Part shown: piece after piece, positions 58,305 through 64,000 of the stretch
Layout: each line of letters opens with the position of its first letter
Numbering within the stretch: position 1 is the stretch's first letter
NCBI RefSeq assembly: GCF_026262505.1
Contig: NC_067206.1
Span: 38,515,660 to 38,579,659, forward strand
DNA: 64,000 nt
Reading direction: 5' to 3'
Source of the DNA: Trichomonas vaginalis G3
Taxonomy: Eukaryota > Parabasalia > Trichomonadida > Trichomonadidae
Program-made: the position numbers and the translations under genes
Notes under the pieces: generated by a model
Seen by the model: the letters and a program-made list of their open reading frames with translations, nothing else
What the model was told of the DNA's origin: nothing
Database searches by the model: none

Positions 58305-58532
58305 GAACATTAGTGAAGTCGTTAGTGAGAACGATAGTGAGAACGTTTATTTTTACATTAATGAGTTCGTTAGTGAAGTGAAGTGGTTGGCGGCTTTGTA
58401 AATATTTAAGGTTAAGTTAGTGTTTATGTTTGTGTTGTAAAATATACGTTAGTGGTTTTGTAAAGTGTCAAATTCACATATAATGGGTAAGTAGGTGCGC
58501 AGTGCCACCATACCTAACTAACCCATACTAAC
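58305..58532. repeat. Right terminal inverted repeat tip, non-coding
   Basis: Mirror of 14860-15088: short TTAGTGAGAACG-like repeats (58308-58380), then GGGTAAGTAGGTGCGCAGTG and the end CCCATACTAAC. Without a gene. Confidence 0.85.
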
Positions 58533-58538
58533 TCCAAT
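58533..58538. repeat. Target-site duplication, right copy (TCCAAT)
   Basis: Second copy of the 6-bp target; the MULE frame resumes here in phase (CAA at 58535 corresponds to CAA at 14856). Confidence 0.9.
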
Positions 58539-59374
58539 TAGATAAATATAACGCCATCAAAAATAACCAGAAGATCGAGCGCCATATAAAAACCGTTATC
58601 ACTGATAGCTACAAAAATTATATTCTTGACTGCTTTCAAAAAGAACTTGAGAAAACAATTTTTTCTATCAAACAATACAACGTAAGTGATCTTTCTTTGG
58701 CTAAGAACGAGATTTCTCCATATGGTTCCATAAAATCGAGTTCATTGTTCGAAAATATTCCAGTTCATGATGCAGATATACTCAAATCGATCGATCTAAC
58801 AGATAAAGATACAATGATCACTAAGTTTATTAATGAAAAAAGAGAAAAAATTATGGCATTATTTAATGAAACATTAAATCATCCAGATTTTAATTTATCC
58901 ACTCCAATTCAAACTAATTTTGAGCATGCCGATACAAATCAAGGTTCAGATGCTCCAATTCGCTCCGAAAATTCAAATATTGCAGACTCTACAGATTTAG
59001 AACCAGAAAATCAAAACCATCCTTCTACAAATCAAATGTCTAGTAATCTAGAACATAAGCTGGATCTTCTTGATCATATTGAAAAACAATTATCGAAAAT
59101 GCGCTCGTTATTGGGAATTCTTCCTACTACAAATGCTATTGTTGGGCCGTCAAAACAAGTTTCAGTTAATAGCAAGCAAAATTCTGAAAAAAATAAGAAA
59201 AAATCTTCCATAACAACAAAATCAAACAATAAAAAACAAAATTCATCCGACAATCCTCCTAAACGTAAAGCTCCTATTTCGGAAAGGATTCTCAGCGATA
59301 ATAACTTATATTTTCAAGTTCATCGAAAGAGATCGAAAAGCAAACGTTCCACATCTACAGAGAAAAAGTATTGA
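58535..59374 (+). pseudogene. MULE transposase, carboxyl-terminal part
   Basis: Open frame continuing the transposase after the inserted element, from LDKYNAIKNNQKIERHIKTV to a stop at 59372-59374; the first in-frame alternative start, TTG at 58697, has no special meaning. It includes a helical stretch (YILDCFQKELEKTIFSIKQY), then an Asn/Ser/Glu-rich linker, a short coiled coil (EHKLDLLDHIEKQLSKMRSL) and a basic, probably nuclear-targeting tail (KKKSSITTKSNNKK, RKRSKSKRS). No terminal inverted repeat matching the front of the MULE was found after the stop, so the MULE boundaries are unknown. Confidence 0.75.
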
Positions 59375-59428
59375 TATATGAAGTCTAATTCCTTTTATAA
59401 CTACTATATTTTTATTCTTATCAATTTA

Positions 59429-60319
59429 TTAAGATCGTTTCATATTTCGCTTATGAAATATATATCTAAATAATCTACTAATATGAAATTTTGTGTCAAT
59501 GCAAAAGTATGTTAGTTTCACAAAAAAGAGATTGAATAAGAATTTGAGTATTGGATGTTTTTGTCGAAATGGATGTTTTTCGCAATATATTCTACGCCTT
59601 TCCCTCAATGCATAGATATCATTGTCAAATGATTGAATACAAATGTTAGGAGGATCCACGTATTTTATCCCTTGTTCACAACATTTAAAGAATTCTTTTA
59701 CAGGATTAATTTCATCCAATTGTGCATAATCGTATTTGTAACAGTCCTTTGAATCTGGATTATGGAAACAAAATTCAATTGTATTTTCGATTTGTGATGC
59801 TTTTGATAATTCTTCGAAAAAGGAAATGACCTTCTCTGGTGTTTTCATTTCTGGTTTCTTCAGGAATGCCAAGATTAGTTTTTCACAAACAATGCCCAAA
59901 ATGCAGAGATTCTCCTCTGTATAAGTATCCCTATTAAAATCGTAATAAAAAAGAAAACTTCTAATAGCACGTTTTGCAACGTTATCAAAATCTTCGTCAT
60001 TCAACTGAATTCCCCTAGTAAATGGAATAAAATCATTAAGAAAACGCATCCAAAGCCTTTTGTATTCCCAATCTTGAGGAATATCTAATTTACGTAGATA
60101 GTCAATGACATCTGCTGGAATGTTGAGTTTGAATGTTATAATAGGGTAATCGTATCCTTGAGGAACATAATCAATTGTGTAAGCTTTCGAAAATTTAACT
60201 TCTCGATCGAATTTCATGTTAAACCACCATATGTTGTAATGCAATATGATTGATTTTAACAGCTCGTGAAGGTAATCGTTTATTCGGCTGAACGACAGAA
60301 ATGTGAATAAGTCTTTCAT
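59429..60319 (-). CDS. Hypothetical 296-residue host protein
   Basis: Complete minus-strand ORF starting MKDLFTFLSFSRINDYLHEL at 60319. An initiator-like TCATTA lies four bases before the ATG. The protein is rich in aromatic residues and helices (YKRLWMRFLNDFIPFTRGIQ, EENLCILGIVCEKLILAFLK), has scattered cysteines (CFHNPDSKDC, FFKCCEQG), and ends with a hydrophobic-basic segment (FLFNLFFVKLTYFC ... YIFHKRNMKRS) that might contact membrane. No domain was recognised. It is convergent with the MULE gene, 54 bases away. Base use matches the flanking host DNA, so I take it as an ordinary trichomonad gene. Confidence 0.6.
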   Translation of the reverse strand: MKDLFTFLSFSRINDYLHELLKSIILHYNIWWFNMKFDREVKFSKAYTIDYVPQGYDYPIITFKLNIPADVIDYLRKLDIPQDWEYKRLWMRFLNDFIPFTRGIQLNDEDFDNVAKRAIRSFLFYYDFNRDTYTEENLCILGIVCEKLILAFLKKPEMKTPEKVISFFEELSKASQIENTIEFCFHNPDSKDCYKYDYAQLDEINPVKEFFKCCEQGIKYVDPPNICIQSFDNDIYALRERRRIYCEKHPFRQKHPILKFLFNLFFVKLTYFCIDTKFHISRLFRYIFHKRNMKRS

Positions 60320-60322
60320 TTA

Positions 60323-60328
60323 TAATGA
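60323..60328 (-). promoter_or_regulatory. Initiator-like box TCATTA
   Basis: TCATTATAAATG on the minus strand; matches the trichomonad initiator (TCA-Py-T/A) immediately before the start codon at 60319. Confidence 0.55.
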
Positions 60329-60970
60329 CAAAAATTATGAAAATTTTGATGATAAATTTAAATTTATAAATTTTTATTATAACACATTCTTAAATTTATC
60401 TACAGGCAAAAAAAGATTGACAGAAAATTTGAATTGAAAAAGTTGTAATTTGACAAACATTTTTTTAATCGGTTATGAGTGTAAAACCCCTCAGTTATTG
60501 AGTGCTTTGACAGATGTCGATGCTATTAGATGTTAAATCAAAATTCATCGATTTGAATTTGTAATGTCCTCCCTTTGTTGCTAAAAAAATCGCCTCAAAA
60601 AATGGCAAATCTGGTTGTTTTGGGTATTTTATTTTATTTATCATTTCTATCAAGGGAAAATTGACTACTTTGAAAGACCAAGAATGTACGCATATTTAGT
60701 GTCAGAAAGTTTACAAATGTTTACTTTCTTACAAACAAAGTCTCAGAAATTAATTTCCTTTCTCAATAATTACAAGCACAGTCTGGAAATAAGAGTGACC
60801 AACTATTGAACCTTTGCCTATATTAAATTTCTACATGAAAATCGTGTTTCTCTTTGGGTAAATTGGTGTAAGATTTTCCATAATTTAACCGCGATATCTC
60901 CTTCTTAACTTCACGGATTAATTATCTCAAATTTCTTAAAATTATTGATTAGGGGTGAAAAAGATTTTCT
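60329..60970. other. Intergenic host DNA, no gene seen
   Basis: About 640 A/T-rich bases between the hypothetical gene and the first glycine-rich gene. A 64-codon plus-strand open frame (60615-60809) lacks any recognisable features. No repeats or RNA genes recognised. Confidence 0.6.
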
Positions 60971-61879
60971 TTAAACAAATAAAGTAAGACAATTCATGGT
61001 AAAAACAAAATATTGAAAAGCATAGATGATGAAGTTGTTGTTGACTATATTGGAAGGTTTGCAAACAACTCCATTTCTTTCGAGGGTGAATGGATCTGAT
61101 GGTTGGATTCGAATGTATCCATTTCCGGAGTGACCGGTGACGATCTTATTTTGTGGTGATTTGAAAGTTTTGTCACCACCAAGCAAAACAACATTATACA
61201 GATCGGGTGATGCATAACTACTTCCACCACCACCACCTGCTAAATCTGCGCCACCACCACCGCCGAAATAACCACTTCCCCCTCCACCAGCCGCTGCATC
61301 TGCACTGCAAGCAACATTACCACCTTTTAGATATTTTCCCATGGATGCATTTACTGCAAGATAGCCGACTGTACCTACGTAAACTCCACCATCTCCTGGA
61401 CGCGATGATGTTGCTCCTTTGCCTCGAACTTTTTTAGCATCTTCTGGATCTACATGTAAGGAATCGCCCAGCGCATCACCTGCGTATGGGCCTCCAACTC
61501 CGCCAAAGAACTCACTCGTATAGTAGCCTGAGCCACCTCCTGCACCGGATATCAAGAGAATTTGTTTTCCATATGGATCACTCGAAATAAATATAGCAGA
61601 TCCTCCTGTGCAGGACTGTCTATTCTTGCAGGCTTTATTTTTGCCACCTTCATATTGTTCAGTGGTAAAATTTTCGTTTCCACACTTTCCTTTGGCACCA
61701 ACATAAGCATAAAGCGTAGTTTGTGTATCAAGTTTCAGAATTGCTTCTGAGTATGCACCATGGCCAGCTACAGAGTTGAAGGAACCACCTTGGGCACCCC
61801 AAATCATCAAGAGCCATGTTCCTTTTGGAAGTATTACCTCTGTAATTTTATTTACAGTTGTAAAATTTATTGAAGACAA
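60971..61879 (-). CDS. Glycine-rich surface-type protein (ALK/LTK-like Gly-rich domain), gene 1
   Basis: Minus-strand frame of ~302 codons. From VNKITEVILPKGTWLLMIWG onward it has the glycine-rich domain common in large trichomonad families: GAQGGS, SGAGGGSGYY, FGGVGGPYAGDALGD, GKGATSSRPGDGGVY, and a long GGGGSGYFGGGGGADLAGGG tract with SSYAS. The tail NNNFIIYAFQYFVFTMNCLT is hydrophobic enough for a membrane anchor. There is no ATG at the front: the frame follows a TAA at 61886-61888. In the same frame upstream, 61889-62080 gives 64 open codons starting MLITVNSLYFIYSNQIPIVF, which looks like the missing front with a signal-like segment. So this is either a gene interrupted by one in-frame stop or a late-start version. 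Function of the family is not established; cell-surface display is inferred. Confidence 0.7.
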   Translation of the reverse strand: MSSINFTTVNKITEVILPKGTWLLMIWGAQGGSFNSVAGHGAYSEAILKLDTQTTLYAYVGAKGKCGNENFTTEQYEGGKNKACKNRQSCTGGSAIFISSDPYGKQILLISGAGGGSGYYTSEFFGGVGGPYAGDALGDSLHVDPEDAKKVRGKGATSSRPGDGGVYVGTVGYLAVNASMGKYLKGGNVACSADAAAGGGGSGYFGGGGGADLAGGGGGSSYASPDLYNVVLLGGDKTFKSPQNKIVTGHSGNGYIRIQPSDPFTLERNGVVCKPSNIVNNNFIIYAFQYFVFTMNCLTLFV

Positions 61880-61888
61880 TTTATTTTA

Positions 61889-62281
61889 GCGTTGGGAGTT
61901 CAATATATTTTGAATATTGATCTTAAATTGAAACCGACGTTGTTTAAATCTAATGATGCGGCATTTTTTGAACATGTTTTTACAATTATATTGTTGCATA
62001 AAAATTGAACTGGATTTAGGGAATACAATTGGAATTTGATTAGAATAAATGAAATAAAGGGAGTTAACTGTAATAAGCATGAAATATCTAGTATTTTAGA
62101 GCTATCTCATCAAAATTTGAGCTCACTCCTGGGATACAAAATATTCAATTGTTTTATGTCAAATAACCTTATTATAAAAACCTTATTACGACGAAAAACC
62201 TTAAATTAACTTTAATTTTGTCAGAATGTATTCAATACAAAGTTCGAAAACTTGAAGAAAATATATTACTTTTTTATAAAA
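61889..62281. other. Upstream region of glycine-rich gene 1
   Basis: 61889-62080 (minus) is a 64-codon frame in phase with gene 1 and separated from it by a single TAA; it may be the original amino terminus. 62081-62281 is A/T-rich spacer to the end of gene 2 with no feature recognised. Confidence 0.5.
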
Positions 62282-62595
62282 TTATACAAATAAAGCAAGA
62301 CAATTGATGTTAAAAATAAAATATCGAAAAGCATAGATGATAAAATTATTATTTACTTGGTTTGAGCAATTGCAAACAACTCCATTTCTTTCGAGGGTGA
62401 ATGGATCTGATGGTTGGATTCGAATGTATCCATTTCCGGAGTGACCGGTGACGATCTTATTTTGTGGTGATTTGAAAGTTTTGTCACCACCAAGCAAAAC
62501 AACATTATACAGATCGGGTGATGCATAACTACTTCCACCACCACCACCTGCTAAATCTGCGCCACCACCACCGCCGAAATAACCACTTCCCCCTC
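62282..62595 (-). pseudogene. Glycine-rich protein gene 2, carboxyl-terminal part
   Basis: Second half of a paralogue of gene 1 on the same strand: GGSGYFGGGGGADLAGGGGG to RNGVVCNCSNQVNNNFIIYA and the hydrophobic tail FRYFIFNINCLALFV. It is cut at 62595 by a hAT-type element; the first half resumes in phase at 63711. Bases 62372-62595 are identical to 61061-61284 in gene 1, whereas the tails and the front halves of the two genes have diverged. The 136-codon open frame seen across the junction starts inside the transposon and is an artefact of the insertion. Confidence 0.75.
62588..62595. repeat. 8-bp target duplication, left copy (TCCCCCTC)
   Basis: TCCCCCTC directly before TAGGGTTGTTA; repeated at 63711-63718 directly after TAACAACCCTA. 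Confidence 0.9.
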
Positions 62596-63710
62596 TAGGG
62601 TTGTTAAAAATATCAAAAATTAGCGTTTTGAAGACACCATGGTGTCTTATAATTTTCCCTTCCTTATTGGCGTGTAGAAATAAATGCGCCAATAGATTGA
62701 AGAAGAAGAATTGTTTTTCTCTTAATGAACCTTAATCCTTTTGATATAAGAATATTAAAAACATTAATATAATTTCGATTTCGGAAATTAAATTTCCAAA
62801 TTTTTTGTCGATTTCGGAAATAACAGGATCCCGCATCCAACACGCAACAACAAAACACAAAACACACTTTTTGGTTCTTTCATCGTTTTAATCGTAATTT
62901 ATGTAATACATGATTTGGATAAATTTTACAAAAATAGAACCTATATTATATTCTTTTCAAAGATTCTTGCAAATCATCAAAAATAATTGTATTTTAAAAA
63001 ACGATCAAATTATCCTTTCATGATTTTAAACTTAAATTAGTTTTTATGATTGACTAAAGCAATCATATTTATTCATCATTAAATAAACAAAAAAATAATA
63101 TTTGAGAGTTATTTCAAAAAAAACACATTGAATTTATTAATTTGTCTCAATTTCAGTATTATAAATTTTTATAATTTCAATATTTTGAAATACACTTTTT
63201 AATATTTCAATATTTATGATATTTCAATGTATTAAGTGGTCTCAAATTGAGCTTCTCAAATATAAGTTGGCCTATTCAAATAATAAAATTAAATAATATT
63301 TAAAATAATAAATAAAAGTGATTAAGGTCATAGCAAAACGGCTGTTTCAGTCATTAATTCTTAAAAATAAAAAGGGTAAAAACTAAATACAATGGGTAAA
63401 ATTCAATAGTGTCTGTGCTATCGTTCAATTTGAAGGTGTCTTTTGAAACCGCAAGACACATTGAATTTTTGAATAGTGTATTATGGTTTGACAGACACCA
63501 ATGAAAAAAATAAAATGATATTTATTTTAAATATATAAGATCCTTATATAAAATATAAATATTTTATCGTTTTATTTTCTTGTTTTAGAAATGTTTTTTA
63601 TTGAAAAATCAATAAAACTAACTCCAAAATAAAATTTTTGATTTAAAGACACTATGATGACACCAGGCAAATCTTCCAAGACACCTATCGTCGGGAATCT
63701 AACAACCCTA
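62596..63710. mobile_element. 1115-bp hAT-type non-autonomous transposon
   Basis: Ends in perfect 11-bp inverted repeats TAGGGTTGTTA / TAACAACCCTA and is flanked by an 8-bp duplication TCCCCCTC. TAGGG-like tips with 8-bp targets define hAT elements. Subterminal AAGACACC/GGTGTCTT motifs recur: a palindrome GAAGACACCATGGTGTCTT near 62630-62650, single copies near 63430 and 63650-63690. Such subterminal repeats bind hAT transposase. No transposase-like frame is inside, only A/T-rich DNA with low-complexity stretches, so it would need a helper. It splits glycine-rich gene 2 in phase. Confidence 0.8.
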
Positions 63711-64000
63711 TCCCCCTCCTCCAGCTGATCCCTCTGCGCTGCAAGCAGCATCACCACCTTTCAAATATTTTCGCTTTGTTCCGTTTATTGCATCCCAGCC
63801 AGTGGCCCCAACATAAACTCCACCATCTCCTGGACGAGATGATGTTGCTCCTTTGCCTCGAACCTTTTTGGCATTTTCTGAGTCCAAATTTGTCGCATCT
63901 CCGAGAGCATCGCCAGCGAATGGGCCTCCAACGTCTCCAAAGAACTCGTTTTTATAATACCCAGAGCCACCTCCTGCACCAGAGACAAGGAGGATGTGTT
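63711..64000 (-). pseudogene. Glycine-rich protein gene 2, middle part, cut by window edge
   Basis: Minus-strand frame entering from the right edge: ILLVSGAGGGSGYYKNEFFG, VGGPFAGDALGDATNLDSEN, GKGATSSRPGDGGVYVGATG and GGDAACSAEGSAGGGG, at which point the hAT element begins and reads straight into TAG. It aligns with residues ~100-205 of gene 1 but with many differences. The remaining amino-terminal part is outside the window. Removing the transposon and one target copy in thought would leave the glycine tract in phase, so the gene was intact when hit. Confidence 0.75.

Larger units (their letters stand above)
14860..58532. mobile_element. 43.7-kb palindromic Polinton-related element with satellite core
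   Basis: Bounded by 6-bp TCCAAT duplications and by terminal inverted repeats starting AGTTAGTATGGGTTAGTT. The unique part of each arm (14860-19456; 53813-58532) carries, from the tip inward, a 94-codon gene, a hairpin, a 47-codon coiled-coil ORF, an HNH-endonuclease-like remnant, a 12-bp repeat array between two ~88-bp modules, a 770-codon primase-helicase gene, two or three inverted ~76-bp modules and a small repeat-bearing ORF. Satellite arrays of opposite orientation then meet at a palindromic centre (51327-51720). No capsid, ATPase, polymerase B or integrase gene was seen. Most genes look whole, with one small gene broken in the left arm. Near-identity of the arms and the intact duplication suggest a recent insertion. 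Confidence 0.85.

Noticed and set aside
14860-58532. Interpretation as a centromere or subtelomeric satellite
   Set aside because: The array is enclosed by mirrored gene-bearing arms and a clean 6-bp target duplication, so it is part of an inserted element; no telomere-like repeat is seen.
60615-60809. 64-codon plus-strand frame in the intergenic region
   Set aside because: No initiator box, no motif, A/T-driven composition; most likely chance.
62282-62692. A complete 136-residue glycine-rich protein starting MAHLFLHANKEGKIIRHHG
   Set aside because: The first ~32 codons are hAT transposon DNA; the frame is a by-product of the insertion point and not a natural gene start.

Overview
The window is very AT-rich protist nuclear DNA, most likely Trichomonas vaginalis or a close relative. 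The pointers are initiator-like TCATTT/TCATTA boxes a few bases before start codons, a tandem pair of glycine-rich surface-protein genes, a Mutator-like (MULE) transposase gene, and two Polinton/Maverick-type virus-like elements. No rRNA, tRNA or CRISPR array was seen. The organism is inferred, not proven.

Layout. (1) 1-10380: right-hand part of a broken Polinton-like element running off the left edge. Mostly on the minus strand, it carries a packaging ATPase, an SF3 helicase, minor- and major-capsid regions and a long coiled-coil region, then a 1 kb non-coding tail with ~25-bp repeats and five hairpins. (2) 10381-14861: DNA-transposon patchwork: two copies of a 208-bp palindromic MITE, inverted duplications around them, a decayed host-like gene, and the first two parts of a MULE transposase gene. 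(3) 14860-58532: a 43.7-kb palindromic virus-like element inserted in the MULE gene, with a clean 6-bp target duplication. Each arm carries an identical 770-residue primase-helicase gene and the same small genes; between the arms lies ~34 kb of 25-bp satellite in two opposed blocks (31.9 kb and 2.1 kb) meeting at a short palindromic centre. (4) 58535-59374: the end of the MULE gene. (5) 59429-64000: host DNA with one unrecognised gene and two glycine-rich genes, one split by a 1115-bp hAT-type element with an 8-bp target duplication.

How the parts relate. The Polinton-like and palindromic elements share a homologous SF3 helicase, the same 25-bp monomer, the same spacer next to the hairpins, and a 48-49 bp hairpin whose stem sequence differs while its architecture is kept. 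I infer that the palindromic element belongs to the same lineage, reduced in the visible gene set to replication functions and perhaps dependent on a relative for capsid and integration. The near-identical arms and intact target duplication argue for a recent insertion.

Limits. Everything is read by eye with no database search. The array between about 33.0 and 47.8 kb is rich in one-base losses in homopolymers, which look like uncorrected long-read errors, so array length and local order are provisional.
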